A stretch of DNA of 64,000 nucleotides from Cannabis sativa (GCF_029168945.1 NC_083605.1:40251280-40315279), one strand, 5' to 3'. Shown: positions 1-12,717, counted from the stretch's first letter. Numbers and translations are program-made. The notes: generated by a model from the letters alone, not told the origin.

Positions 1-1135
1 TAAGGATCAAAATACATTGAGGGGAGAAACGGTAAATTTATCCCTACTCGGTGTAAATCATCTATATAGAGGATCTTTGACTATTGAGATTATAACGATT
101 GTTAAATGTGATAGCGTATCTATATGGTGGAACATATAGAGCGCTCTATATGACTGAGAGTGCAATTCCAAGTTCTAAGAGTGGATGCAACAAGGAGTTA
201 ATAACTTAGGGAATTTACTCGGTAAATTCTGGTTCAGCTTATTGGAAGCTCAGTAATATAGGCCAATGGTCCCCATTTTTGTTGAGACCATACTGCTTGT
301 AAGACTCAGATAATTAATTTTAATTAATCAATTATAATTCTAAAATTAGACTATGTCTAGTTTACGAATTCTCACTAAGCAAGCGCAAAATTGTGAAGAA
401 AAGAGATTCCAGGTTTTATTTATTAATTAGAAGACTTTATTATGTCTAATTAATAATTATATTAAATGGCAATATTATTTAATAATTTATTTTAGTTATT
501 AAATAATTAGTTTTGACATTTAAATGGTTAGAATTGGAAAATTGGCGTTTTTGAGAAAATAAAAATGAAAATTATAAAAATTGCAAAATATCAAGTGGGG
601 CCCATTACAACTATGGCTGACCACTTGATATGCTTTTTCCAATTAATATTTTCATTATTGTAATGCCAAGTAATTAGTAACCTAAACCTAATGGTTACCT
701 AGAAATAGATAGTGATGGCTCACACTTAACAAGAGATTAAAAATCAGAAATTTTGCCTTTAGAAAAATTGAGCCTCCTATCCTATAGAATATAGCCGAAC
801 CTCTTCTCCCTCTTTTCTTCTTCAATTTTCAAACGTTGAGTGACAGAGTGAGTGCCCACACACATCAAGTGGTATCTCAATCATAGTTTGGAAGATTTTG
901 AAGAATCCAAACTGAAGAGAAGGACATTCGGACTCAGATCTTAGTGATACTCTGCGACTGAAAGGATACAAGGATTAAAGATCTGAGTGGAAGGAGACAT
1001 ATTATTCCGCTGCACCCAATGTAAGGTTTTCTAAACTTTATATGTGTTTATTTCATTATTTTAGAAATTCATATTAGGATGTTAATGAAACATAATTGTT
1101 AGTAAATCTAGATCCTGGTAAAACATATTCCAACA
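1..1135 (+). repeat. Copia A 5' LTR, right-hand part
   Basis: This stretch matches 7559-8639 closely and ends in TCCAACA followed by the primer site. The usual TATA box position reads AGAAATAG at about 710, so the promoter box is mutated here. U5 carries the GTAAGG site at 1021. The two LTRs of A differ at a few percent of positions by eye, so A is clearly older than element C. Confidence 0.88.
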
Positions 1136-1137
1136 AC

Positions 1138-1150
1138 TGGCCTCAGAGCC
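1138..1150 (+). other. Primer-binding site of copia A
   Basis: TGGCCTCAGAGCC lies two bases after the LTR end. It matches the initiator tRNA-Met complement TGGTATCAGAGCC at all but two positions. The same CC variant occurs in copies D, E and G. Confidence 0.85.
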
Positions 1151-4100
1151 ATGGTAATGATTCACTTTCATGAAATATGAATTAAAACGATGATTTGCAT
1201 TGATTTGGATGGTTTCATGTGGTTTATGTGCTTATTTGATGATAGTTTAGAAATCGCAATGTATGTTACTGAAATATTTTTATTTCAATCTAGAATTACT
1301 TTTATTGGAAAGTAGACAAAAATTAATAAATTTATGCTTTTACAGAACCTAATTTGGATTTTTAAAAAATAAGATATGATTTTTTGAAGTTGAATGAAAA
1401 TATCAGGATTTGAAACACTCACGCGCGCTCACAAGGTCTGGGACGCTCGTACAACGCCCATTCAGACAAGGCGCTAACCGAGGTTTCTCGGACTGAGCCT
1501 CTGTTCTCGGCCGTTTCCCAGCTTCCACGCGCGCAGGGGTATGCATTTCATACCCCTGTGCCTCAAATTTGTTTTTGTCATAACTTTTGATTCAAAATCG
1601 TTTTTCATTGAAACAAAAGCCAATTTTTGGTAGAATTTTGTGTAGAATCTGAATTTTCAATTAAAAGTCTAATTGTCTGAGTAAAACTAATTTTTTATTA
1701 TTTTTTTAATTAATTAAAATTAGTTTTAGATATTAGTAGGCTTTGAATTTCGAAAATTTGATTTCTCACAAAAATAGCCTTATGGTTAATTTTGAAATTT
1801 TAGATTATTTTATTTATTTTAATTATAAGATCTGATATTATTTTTTGATTAAATTTAAATGATCTTACTTTGATATTAAAATATTATCTTTTAAAAATAA
1901 TCTTGTACTAATTTTAAAATTTGCTAACCATATCATATCTTTTTTAAATTTGTTATTTTAAAAATATATTTTATCAATTAAAATTATAAGATTAGGAATA
2001 TGTTAGGTTTAACATTTTATCTTATTAGATATTTTTTTATTAAAATTATATTTTGGCAAAAATAACATGAAATTTGAAAAGTTGGTTAGCTTAGGTTTGA
2101 AAAAAATTTTAAGGTTTCTAAAACATAAATTTTCAAACTAGTTTTATTTTATTATTTTTAATAAAATATTCTAACCATGTAAAAATATCTTAATTTTCCA
2201 ATTAGTTCATTAATGTAATATTTAAATTTATTAAATTATAAGACTTAGAATATAATTTTGAAATATCTAAATTTAAAATTCAGATATTTTCTTATATCAT
2301 CTTATTAGAAATTTAAATAAATTTAAATTTTGAATAAATTTGATATTTGAAAAATTGGTTAGATATTTTTTGATTTTTTGTTAGAATTTAGGAAATTTAG
2401 GAGTTTGTTGAATTTTGAATTTTTTTTTCAAATATTCTCTAATAACCTAAATTTGAATTCTAGTTAAGATATTTATTTCAATTTTTTTAAAAAATTTTAA
2501 AATTGAGATATTTTAGCTTACTTTCCAAATATTCCAGATCAGTTACTTGTTTGTTTTGTATTGTTTGATTATTATATTGTAAATATTCAAATTTTTTTTA
2601 CAAACCTATTATTTATCTGATCTAAATTGCTATGATTAACTTATTGACAGATCCAATGATCTGATTTTAATCATAGTCCAATTGTCAATAGATCTAATAA
2701 ATAATACGTAACAGGTAAATTTTACATTTCTTTCATTTGTGTAAACCTAGTAACATGATAGGGCCCATCCAAATCATTTGACCTGTGTGAGCCTATGTGT
2801 TAGCTTATTGGGCTTAGATGCATATAGGAAGCCCATTTAAGTTTTTACTAAGTAAATGGACTAGTTTGCTAAAACAAATTTCACTTAGGAAATTTTATTT
2901 AGGCCCAATTAGAATTGGACTTATTCAATTAATAACAATTGTTTATTTAAAGGTTAAATTCCTCTCTTTTGGGCCTTGTGTGAGAGTTAGGGGGCCAATA
3001 GCAGTAGGTACGATATACTAGACCCAGCCCTCCCTCACATGAACTACCCCAATTGTGAAGCCCATTTGCCTTATTTAAATAATTGTATTAGGTTAATTAT
3101 ATTAGTATAACCTAATTAAAAATGAAGTAGCAACATAATTAACTTTTAAAATATATGAAATTTATTTTTCATTTTAATATTATAAAGTTAATTTTAGAAA
3201 AAAACTTAGTTAATTGAAATATATTCTAGATAGTTATTTCTAGTACTAGTTATTTTTTCTAATATTAAATACGAAAATATTTTACATTGAAAATTAATTA
3301 TTTATTTTTAATTAATTTTAGATCAATTTAAATAAAGGATATTTTCCTAATATTAAATTAGAATTAATAAATAAGTTTCATCTATACTTAATTATTTATT
3401 TCTTAAATTTAATACATTTAATTAAATTGAAAATTAAATATCTAAGTTGATTTTCATCATGATACTTAAATATTATTATTTTCATGATATTTAATTAAAT
3501 AGAAAATTATTTTAAGTTGAATTTTTTAATTTAATTTTCATAACAACTTAAGTTTGAATAATTTTTCAAAATATATATTTTATTTAATTTTATTAATCAT
3601 TATTTTTAAAATTTTATTTGATTATGCAAGATATTTTTTGAATTTTTTTGAAAAATAGATTAAAGTTGAAAATTAATTATTTATTTCAATTAATTTTGGA
3701 CCAACTTAAATCAATGATTTTTTCGTTTAATGATTAATTAAAATAAATGAATTAAAATATATTATAAATAGAAAATGAATTAATTAGTCAATGAAAGTCT
3801 AGATAGATATTATCTGTTTTTGCTTGAAGTATTTTTCTAGTAGTATTTAATTAAATAGAAAATTAATATTTAAGTTTATTTTTATCGTGATACTTAAATA
3901 TTTCAATTTTTCTTTATATTTAATTAAATAGGAAGATTACATTTTAGTTAAAAATTAATTTTTATTAATTAATTTTGGACCAACATAAAATTAGAATAAT
4001 TTTTCAGGATTTATCTTTATTTTATTTTAGAGCCTTTCGAAAATTGTAATATTATATACTTAAATTTTCGAAATGCAATATATATTTACAGAAAATTAAA

Positions 4101-4877
4101 TTTCAGTTGCAAATTAATTTATATTAATACAACTTAAATTGAATAATTTTCTAAATATTTATTGAAAAATTATTAATAAGATGGAAATAATTCATTTTAT
4201 TTTCATATCCATCTAAGTATAATTTTATAAATATTAAATTAAAATTTAATTGAGAATTTTATTCTAAATTTAAAATTTTTATTAAATAAATATATATTTA
4301 AAATAAATAGATTGAAATAAATATTAGAAGAAAACGCATTTTAAATAATGAGCTTTATTATTATTAGGATATTCGATCTCCATTGTTGGTTTTACATAGT
4401 TATTCGTTTAGTGAGTAATCCTCCCTAATGGAAGAACGTTCATTAGCAATTTAACGCCGTAGAATCTCGAAAGATAAGTACTTTTTGTAAGTGTTTATTT
4501 TAGTATGGATTACCCTAATTGTGGCGACTTTAATAGGGCTTACAAAAGTATGAAACAATGGTGGAAGCTCATAAGATAGAATAGCGTTGACTCTCGCCTA
4601 AACGGGACAACGCTGAATTCTTGTCTTGATCGAATAAAAGGTTGCTATAATGTTTATAATTTTAGATGAGCTGACAACTCTATTCAATGGATGGTAGCTT
4701 TGACTCTCGCCTAAATGGGACACTGATATCAGTTTGTTGAAAACCTTGGAAATTATTTAGGATTGTATGTTTTAGTATTTTCACTTGTCATTCGTACTTG
4801 CTATGTGCTAATAATTTCTGAATAAGATTTTGTGTTAAACCTTACTTGATTTCTATTTATTGTTATTAATAGTATCC
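1151..4877 (+). other. Untranslated leader of copia A (no gene)
   Basis: This is about 3.7 kb of very AT-rich sequence with no credible gene. A GC-rich island at 1410-1560 contains a hairpin with 10-bp arms, CAGGGGTATG (1534-1543) and CATACCCCTG (1549-1558). A second GC-rich domain lies at about 2961-3070. A degraded hairpin lies at 4420-4434, followed by two copies of the family's conserved 19-mer (4591-4609 and 4704-4722). These landmarks recur in the other copies, so the leader is probably functional RNA; that role is inferred. Confidence 0.75.
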
Positions 4878-4962
4878 AATAAGCTGAGTGGATCTAACTT
4901 TCCCAAATGGAGAAAGAATATTTACATTGCTCTCATTGGTGAAAATACCCTGTTTATTCTTA
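4878..4962 (+). pseudogene. gag: Copia A gag N-terminal remnant
   Basis: About 28 codons match the start of the gag in element E (a KLSGSNFPKW-type segment followed by NIYIALIGEN). The frame then runs into sequence homologous to the pol remnant of element C at a shared TTCTTAGACA stretch. The rest of gag is missing. The start-codon region present in E (45230-45265) is deleted here. The fragment cannot make a working capsid protein. Confidence 0.8.
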
Positions 4963-5545
4963 GACAAATATCACGGTACCTTGTCGTAGTGGGAGAATTT
5001 CAAGGAACTCACCTTGTTAGGACTTGGAAGACACTTGTGATGAAAAACCATTGTTAGTTTAAACAAGTAATGGATTGTCAGATTAAGAAACTAGGAAGAG
5101 AAGCCAAAGAACTATGGTTAAAACCATTCATATGGAACAACCAAAAGTTTTCTATTACAAGGACAAGAAAGGAAATTTTTAAAATAAGTCTAATCAATGG
5201 ACTTAACAAAACTTCCTATTCCTAGTATTATAGGTTTGAGATTATCTAAACCTATGGCTTGTGGTGTTCCTGGTAATTTACTTACTCTAGTGCAAGCAAC
5301 TTACTTTAGTAAGATGCTAAAGCATTTCTTTTCTAATGGCAATCTATAGAAGCTTCTCGACTTCTAGACATAGATTTTATTTATCAAAGGAAAAGTTTCA
5401 ACTATTCCAGAAAAGATAGAGGCCAATGAAAGAATTCCTTAGGATCATCAGTAAGAGGTCTCAGATATGCTTTTGTATGCCTTAGACCAGACACCTGCTG
5501 TTGAGTGTAAGTAATGAGTAGGTCCAGGTACTTGAACTTGGATGC
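4963..5545 (+). pseudogene. pol: Copia A pol remnant (reverse transcriptase trace)
   Basis: This segment is colinear with 24440-25010 of element C. Near 5450-5510 a frame reads RGLRYAFVCLRPDT, which resembles the copia reverse transcriptase C-terminal block usually written as SLMYAMVCTRPDI. Stops and shifts surround it. The sequence rejoins E-like post-gag sequence at about 5535. This is a dead fragment; the family assignment is fairly secure and the exact borders are not. Confidence 0.65.
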
Positions 5546-6820
5546 TATCTTAGCGAGTTGAATCAGATGGTTTGACAGAAGGGTGGAGTTAGTCCAAGAT
5601 GAAGATGAAGCTCGAAATCTTCTTTTTATTATTTTTAAATTAGTTGTTTTAGTTTCAGAACAATTTGGATTTCAAATTATTAGTTTGGGATTTTATTCCC
5701 TATTTTTCATATTGTTGCAGACAATTCTTTTAATTTTACAGAATTTTATAATAAAGTTTTCTATTTTTGAAATAAATTGCATTTATGAATTGAGCTTCAT
5801 TTACTTTATCTTGTGTATGCCAGTACCAATTATATTTAGATGTTTTAATGATTGTATGTGTATGTGTTTTTATTATTGACACAAATTCTATAGTATCTTA
5901 AACTCTTCAAAGAGTTAATACTACATAAACACTTAGAATTTCTTTTCTATGTTTATGAATAATTGTTAATTCTAAAACAATTATTAAGAATTTGTTTAAT
6001 AGAAAGATCTTTTGATCTGATAGGGGTGGAAAAGTTAAGAATAATATGCAGTTCAACGATCTTTTATATTTATTGAACTCTGGATTATATTCATAACTCC
6101 ACATGATCTCTATAACACTTAGAGATGGACCGTGATCTCTATATCCCTTAGGGGTGGATCATAATCACTATATACTTAGGGGTGGACTATACTATTGAAA
6201 TATGTAGTTCATTTTGAACTCTGGACTATATTCAATACACCACAGTACTATTTTTCACACGTATTTTAAACATGGAAGTAATATAATGAATTAGCAATTA
6301 TCAGAATAAATTCTTGATCTTGATTTATGTTTCAGTTTATATTTACCGTTGTATTAGAAATCGATACCAATAAAGTTCTTTGACAATGTATCACACTAAC
6401 TTAATAGAGTGGGAGAATTTTAAAATTCTTTACCCATCTTCTTTTGGTTGACACTTGTGATAGGAACTTAAGAACACTACTGAGAAATTCAAGCTCCATC
6501 AGGGAAGATATATAACTTTGTAAATTCGAAATTACCAGAAAGTTATTCAACTGAAGAGAATTCTATACTGTATTATCTCTATTTCATTCTTTAAAAGAAT
6601 GAGAGATATGTCTTCTGTTTATCCAGATGTCCTTAATAAGCAATAAGGATTTTAGTAACCCTTGATGAGTAATGCATATAGTAAAGGATGTTGTGTAATG
6701 TTTTATGAACATGGTTCTAGAGATTTGGGTTGAGTCAAATATATTACACTTGTTCTAAAGATCAAGACAATCTATTGATTGAAATGCACAACTTGTTTTA
6801 TGTTAGTGCAAGTGGGAGTT
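5546..6820 (+). other. Copia A 3' internal region (no gene)
   Basis: There is no credible coding sequence; the 98-codon open stretch at 5583-5879 is hydrophobic and AT-driven. Three copies of AGGGGTGGA lie at 6022-6030, 6150-6158 and 6178-6186. The region ends in the polypurine tract AAGTGGGAGTT just before the LTR. Confidence 0.7.
6807..6820 (+). other. Polypurine tract of copia A
   Basis: GTGCAAGTGGGAGTT-type purine-rich sequence directly precedes TGTTGGG at 6821. It is the expected plus-strand primer and is shared by the other copies. Confidence 0.8.
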
Positions 6821-8639
6821 TGTTGGGATTTTATGCCCTAAATAAAACCCATTACAATCTAATCTGATTTGTTATCAATAAAAGATTAGAAGTCATTTAT
6901 ATTTACATGTTGTTTACATGTTTATGGTTTAATATATGTATATACAAAATCTGTTAAGTCCAAAACATGTAGTCATTCACAATTATAGTGATGTCAACAC
7001 AGTGGAATGATTGTGATTATATGCTTCGAAAGACAAAGTCCTTGTTTCATCAGTGCATTGGATTTACACTGATGTGATAATCAGCGATGAAGTGCACTTA
7101 CACTTTGCATAAGTGTTATGTTCTTTCCAGAACATTGGTAAAGTATACTAGTTTCGAATGTATGAAGTATACATTGGACTGGACCGATATTGATCTTGGT
7201 TAAGATGTTATAATACTTACCGTTGTATCTTTCCAAGTCAATATCACTAGTTGATCTTAGATCAAAAGATCTTAATCCTCACATGCTTAGGCTAAATCTC
7301 AGGAGTGCTATTCATGTTCTTTGATTTGTTAGTTAAGCCTACTTTTGGGTTAGAGCGATGAGTAAATTTTGGGAATATGGTAGTATGATTGAGTGGGAGC
7401 TCTAAACATAAATATGGAATCTATAGCTTCTATATGTATTTAGAAGTTAAATGATGATTTCCTTCGAGCTTGGCTAAATAGATGTAAATGGAAGAGCTCT
7501 GGTTTCAGTGATTATATTTTAGTTCACTAAAAAATCATTTATAGGTAGCTAAGTGTTTTAAGGATCAAAATACATTGATGGGTGAAATGGTAAATTTATC
7601 CCTACTCGGTGTAAATCATCTATATGGAGGATCTTTGATTATTGAGATTATAACGATGGTTAAATGTGATAGCGTATCTATATGGTGGAACATATAGAGC
7701 GTTCTATATGACTGAGAGTGTAATTCCAAGTTCTAAGAGTGGATGCAACGAGGAGTTAATAAGTTAGGAAATTTACTCGGTAAATTCTGGTTCAGCTTAT
7801 TGGAAGCTCAGTAATATAGGCCCATGGTCCCCATTCTAGTTGAGACCATACTGCTAGTAAGACTCGGATAATTGATTTTAATTAATCAATTATAATTCTA
7901 AAATTAGACTATGTCTAGTTTATGAATTCTCACTAAGCAAGGGCAAAATTGTGAAGAAAAGAGATTCTAAGTTTTATTTATTAATTAGAAGACTTTATTA
8001 TGTCTAATTAATAATTATATTAAATGACAATATTATTTAATAATTTATTTTAGCTATTAAATTATTAGTTTTGGCCTTTAAATTGTTAGAATTGGAAAAT
8101 TGGCGTTTTTGAGAAAATAGAAATAAAAATTGTCAAAATTGGAAAATACCAAGTGGGGCCCATTAACACTATGACCGGCCACTTGATATGCTTTTTCCAA
8201 TTAATATTTTCATTATTTTAATGCCAAGTAATTACTAACCTAAACCTAGTGGTTACCTATAAATAGATAGCGATGACTGACACTTAACAAGAGATTAAAA
8301 ATCAGAAATTTGGCTTTCAGAAAAATTGAGTCTCCTATCCTACAGACTATAGACGAACCTCTTCTCCCTCTTTTATTCTTCAATTTTCGAACCATGAATG
8401 ATAGAGTGAGTGCCCACATACATCAAGTTTTATCTCAATCATAGTCTGGAAGATTATGAAGAATCCAAACTAAAGAGAATGACATTCGGACTCAGATCTT
8501 GGTGATACTCTGCGACAGAAAGGATACAAGGGTTAGAGATCTGAGTTGAAGGAGACATATTATTTCGCTGCACCCAATGTAAGGTTTTCTAAACTTTATA
8601 TGTGTTTATTTCATTGTTTTAGAAATTCATATTCCAACA
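6821..8639 (+). repeat. Copia A 3' LTR with a 54-bp internal loss
   Basis: The LTR starts TGTTGGGATTTTATGCCC and ends ATTCCAACA, 1819 bp in all. A TATAAATA box lies at 8258-8265, and the U5 GTAAGG donor-like site follows at about 8580. Compared with the 5' LTR, 54 bp just before the 3' end are missing between two CATATT repeats (1070-1075 and 1124-1129 in the 5' LTR). The loss removes the conserved TAGATCCTGGTAAAA segment but keeps the last nine bases. Confidence 0.9.
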
Positions 8640-8640
8640 A

Positions 8641-9435
8641 GCAGTTGATTACTTCACTAAGTTGACGGAAGCCGAACCACTCGCAACTATTACATCAAAG
8701 AAAGTTCAAGACTTTATTGTGAAGAACATAGTCTGCCGATTTAGATTGCCGTAGAAAATAGTTTCGGATAATGGCAAGCAGTTTGACATCCAATCTTTCA
8801 CTGATTTTTGTGCGAACCATGTCATCATCAAAAGCTTCTCCGCAGTGGCATATCCTCAATGGAATGGTTAAGTTGAAGCAATCAATAAGACCTTGAAGGA
8901 TACACTAAAGAAAAGACTCGAAGATGCCAAAGGAAACTGGCGGGAAGAACTTCCTGAAGTTCTATGGTCATATCGAACAACTGAGAAAAAGGCAACCGGA
9001 CAGACTCCATTTGCCATGGCATATGGATATGAAGCTATGCTGCCCGTAGAACTCGAGCCACCATCTCATAGGAGATTAACGTACAACCGAGATACCAATC
9101 ACGTACTCCTAGCCGAATCGCTTGATGAAATCGAAGAGAAGCGAACCACAACAAACTTAAAGTTGATAGCCCATAAACAAAAAGTAGCTCGGTATTTCAA
9201 TAAACAAGTGAAGTCTCGGAAATACTTTGTGGGAGATATGGTCCTAAGAAGGGTATTTCTAAACACCAAAGATAGTACGACAGGTGTACTTGGACCTAAC
9301 TGGGAAGGACCATATCAGGTGGTCGAAGTCCTCGAATCCGGAGCATACAAATTAGGTAAGTATGATGAAAAATTGCAACTAGTTCTAGTACCACGGTATT
9401 GGAATGGGGAACATTTAAGAAAATACTACCAATAA
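8641..9435 (+). pseudogene. pol: Gypsy-1 integrase, C-terminal part with two stops
   Basis: The frame starting at the GCA at 8641 reads a retroviral-type integrase core and C-terminal domain: VDYFTK, then VSDNGKQF with the second catalytic Asp (8767-8769), and a Glu at 8875-8877 with 35 residues between them, as in the D35E rule. The first catalytic Asp should lie upstream and was separated by copia A. Two in-frame stops break it: TAG at 8752 where Pro-Lys context is expected, and TAA at 8869 in the NGQVE-type motif. From 8893 the frame is open for 180 codons, including WGPYQV-like and YYQ-stop features of the C-terminal domain. It is a recognisable but inactive copy. Confidence 0.9.
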
Positions 9436-10085
9436 AGTACCAGGTCGGACGGCCATACTAAGTACTGAAAGAACATTTACTTTTAAGTAAATGGCCTGCT
9501 TGGCAGACTACGCTCAAAGGTTTCGACAAAAAAGAAAAAATACTCAGGTCAGATGACCACCGTTTAAAGTACAATTTCTAATTCCTACAGTTTGTTTTAT
9601 TTCATGTTAAGCTAAAAGATGAGATTAGATCAAATAGCTCTGATGTAAGTCACTACGGTAACAAACACATTTTCAATCAATAAATGAATAAAGATGTTTA
9701 TTTCAAAATTCAAATTGAGTCAAAATTACTAACATCTTGCTAATTTACCATCCAGTGTGTACAAAAGGTTTGGTCGAACCCAAAACCCCGAACAGATAAA
9801 AGAGTATACTTGTAAAAAACAAGTGACCAAGAGTCATACCTGTACAAAGCATTTGGTAAAGATAAAACAGCCACAATTTCACGATGATTATAAACAGGGA
9901 ATGAAATTCATTAAAGATAATAAAAGCACATAATACCGGGATTAAAAGTTGCCTGGTCAGCCTTTTGTTTCTAAAATGAAACATAATTTCAAGTTTAAAG
10001 ACCGCTTGGCCGGTCATGATGTCTTAAAAAAAGGGCCTTAAGGCCGAATAAGATATATAAAAAAGAAGGATAAAAAGAGAAGTAG
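9436..10085. other. Spacer between gypsy-1 pol and antisense ORF
   Basis: This is the gypsy 3' untranslated stretch between the pol stop and the stop codon of the converging antisense ORF. A 90-codon open stretch on the minus strand (9745-10017) has no recognisable features. I see nothing else in it. Confidence 0.6.
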
Positions 10086-10738
10086 TTAAACAGCTGGAGT
10101 CCCAGGCTCTTGGTTCGGGTCTTCTGGGCGGGTAGGAGCTAGAGGATCTGTTGACTGAGTGGAAGGAACATCAACATTATGGCCAGAGGTAGAAGTAGTC
10201 GCCTCAGGTTCACCATAAGCCACTTGGGAAGCGCAGAACTTGAGATACATGTATTTGGCTTCACCCAAGTAATCAAAATTTGCCTTAGGGTTAGCCTTCC
10301 AAAAATCATAAAAGAGCTCCAGGCCGGCTATCTCTAAGGCATGAACTTTCTCTTCCAGCTTCACCACCTCAGTTGTAAGCTCCTCCTCCTTAGACTTCTT
10401 CTCTCTTCCAGCCGACGGAAGACAGCTCGAAGGGCCGTCCTTTAATCTTGGAGACTATTCACTTCTGCAAATAAGGTGGCGATAGTCTCTTCAAGTCGGT
10501 TAGAAGCCTCGAGATCCTTAGTCAACTCAGTTATTTTCTTCAGAGCAGTAAAAAGCTTCTTGTTGACTTTGCCCAACTCCATCCGAACAGCTCCAAGGTC
10601 CACCCTGGCGTCATCAGCATCCTTGTTGGCCAAGTCCACCTCCGCCCTCATGGTGTTGGATAAAGCTGCGTTCCAAGAAGAAGCAGACTTAGCTCGGGAG
10701 TATGTGTAAGCAAACTTTAGACCAGCGTACACAGAAAA
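10086..10738 (-). pseudogene. Gypsy-1 antisense ORF, C-terminal exon
   Basis: Read right to left, a heptad-rich segment (about 10442-10732; LSNTMRAEVDLANKDADDAR and onward) looks like a coiled coil. It shifts by one base near 10441 and continues as KKSKEEELTTEVVKLEEKV, then LELFYDFWKANPKANFDYLG and an acidic, Pro/Thr-rich tail to the stop at 10086. This coiled coil plus FWKANP-type tail is typical of the C-terminus of plant Transposase_28-type proteins found in Tat elements. A T-rich tract just upstream fits a 3' splice site, and the donor side is at about 10803. The frameshift means the full protein is not made. Its function is unknown even in intact elements. Confidence 0.72.
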
Positions 10739-10808
10739 AAAACTTTAAGGTCTGAACCAAATAAAGAAGAATTCAAGGAAACTATCAACAAAGGCTTACA
10801 CTTGTAAA

Positions 10809-12717
10809 TGTTGGGTTTTATGCCCTAAATAAAACTCATTACAATCTGATTAGTTATCAATTTAGAAGTGAAGTATGTTTACATGTATGTTACATGCTTA
10901 TGGTTTAATACATATACTTGATATATGCACAAAATCAGTTAAATCCAGAACATATAGTTATTCACAATTACAGTATCGTCAATACAGTGGAATGTGATTG
11001 TGATTATATGATTCAAAAGATTTGGTCCCTGTTCATCAGTGTTTTGGATTTACACTGATGTGATAATCAGTAATGAAGTATACTTACACTTGGAGTAAGT
11101 GTTATGTTCTTTCCAGAACATTGGCAAAGTATACTGGTTTCGAATGCATGGAGTATGCATTGGACTGGACCGATATTGAACTTGGTTAAAGATATTGTAA
11201 ACTTACCGTTGTATCTTTCCAAGTCAATGTCAGAAGTTGATCTTAGATTAAGAGAATCTAAATCCTGATATGCTTAGGCTCAATCTCAGGAGTGCTATTC
11301 TTGTTCTTTGATTTATTAGTTAAAGCCTGCTTTGAGTCAGGATAATACATATATTTTGGGAACATGATAGCATAACTGAATAGGGAGTGCTAAACATAAA
11401 TATGGAAATCTATAGCTTCTACTGGTGTATAGAAGTAAAGTGATGATTCCTTTCGAGCTTAGTTAAATAGAAGTAAATTGATGAGCTCTTGTTTCAGTGA
11501 CTATATATTAGATCACTAAAACATCATTTACAAGTAACTAAGTGTTCAAATGGGCAAAATACATTGAGGGGTGTAAACGGTAAATTGGTCCCGTCTCGAT
11601 GTAAATCATCTATATAGAGGATCTCTAAATCACATTAAGATTATAACAATGGTTAAATGAGATAGCATATTGATATCGTGAAACATATGATATGCTCTAT
11701 ATAAGTCTGAGAGTGCAATTCCAAGTTCTAAGAGTGGATTCAATGAGGAATTAATAAGTTAGGGATTTACTTGGTAAATCGGTTCAACTTATTGGAAGCT
11801 CAGAATTCAGATCCATGGTCCCCATTCTAGTTGAGACTATACTGTTTGTAGGACTCTATAATTGATTTATGATTAATCAATTATAATTCTAAAAGTTAGA
11901 CTATGTCTAATTTGTGAATTCTCACAGTTTAGGGATGAAATTGTAAATAAGAGGGTTTCTAGGTTTAATTATTAATTATGAGACTTTGCATGTCTGAATT
12001 AATAATTAATTTTAAATGGTAATATTATTTAATAATCTATTTTAGTTATTAAATAATTGGTTTTGGCATTTAAATGATTAGAATAGGAAAAATGGCATTT
12101 TTGGAGAAATAGAAATAAAATTGAGGAAACTGCAACATCCATGTGAGGCCCATTCACACCATGGCCGGCCACATCATTGCTTTTTCCCAATTATTATTTT
12201 TCAATTTAATTTGTCATTTAATTGCTAATCAAAGCCTAGCCTAAATAGGAAAGTGGTGAATCACACTAAATAAGGCAGTTATTCAATTACACAGTAAAAG
12301 AGGAAACTGTTTATTTGGAAAGTTGTGATCTTCCCTTTTCCTATTTATAGCAGCCCCTCTCCTCTCTTTGTATGCATGTGTTTGCTTGAGAAAACTTTGC
12401 TTTGCAAAGTGTGTCACACGAAATCAAGAGAGAAAAACAAGAGAGAAATTTCGAAATCCCTACTTTGCTTTGGAAGACTGTGAAGGATCACATCCAACTG
12501 AAGAACTTTCGGGCTCAGATCTTGATTATACTCTGCTACAGACAGGAATCAAGGGTTAGAGATCTGAGTGGAAGGAGACATTAATTCCGCTGCAATCACT
12601 GTAAGTTATTCTTAACTTTTATGTGTTTAGTTCATCGTTTTAGAAGTTCAATATTAGGTTGTTAAATCAACATACTTGCAAATAGATCTAAGATCCTGGA
12701 TAAATATAATACCAACA
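10809..12717 (+). mobile_element. Solo LTR of the copia family
   Basis: A complete 1909-bp LTR starts TGTTGGGTTTTATGCCC and ends ACCAACA. It is flanked by a perfect 5-bp target duplication GTAAA (10804-10808 and 12718-12722), and no internal sequence follows. This is the signature of LTR-LTR recombination after insertion. It landed in the gypsy-1 antisense ORF, 6-8 nt upstream of a candidate splice donor (on the minus strand). Its U5 has GTAAGT at the donor-like position (about 12601). The short open frames inside it are incidental. Confidence 0.95.

Larger units (their letters stand above)
1..8639 (+). mobile_element. Ty1/copia element A (5' end outside window)
   Basis: This is a long-LTR copia element read on the plus strand. 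The window opens inside its 5' LTR (to 1135). A Met-type primer site follows, then an AT-rich leader, a sliver of gag, broken pol traces, a polypurine tract ending at 6820 and the 3' LTR (6821-8639). Directly visible support is the repeated LTR sequence and the primer and purine-tract motifs at the expected borders. The interior has no long open frame, so this copy cannot make its own proteins. It sits inside gypsy-1: the base after its 3' LTR begins an integrase reading frame. The target duplication cannot be tested because the left border is outside the window. Confidence 0.9.

Noticed and set aside
5583..5879. 98-codon hydrophobic frame in element A
   Set aside because: AT-rich, Phe/Ile/Leu-rich translation of noncoding sequence. 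The homologous region of E is not open.
9745..10017. 90-codon minus-strand frame downstream of gypsy-1 integrase
   Set aside because: No recognisable motif, and it lies in the spacer between converging frames.
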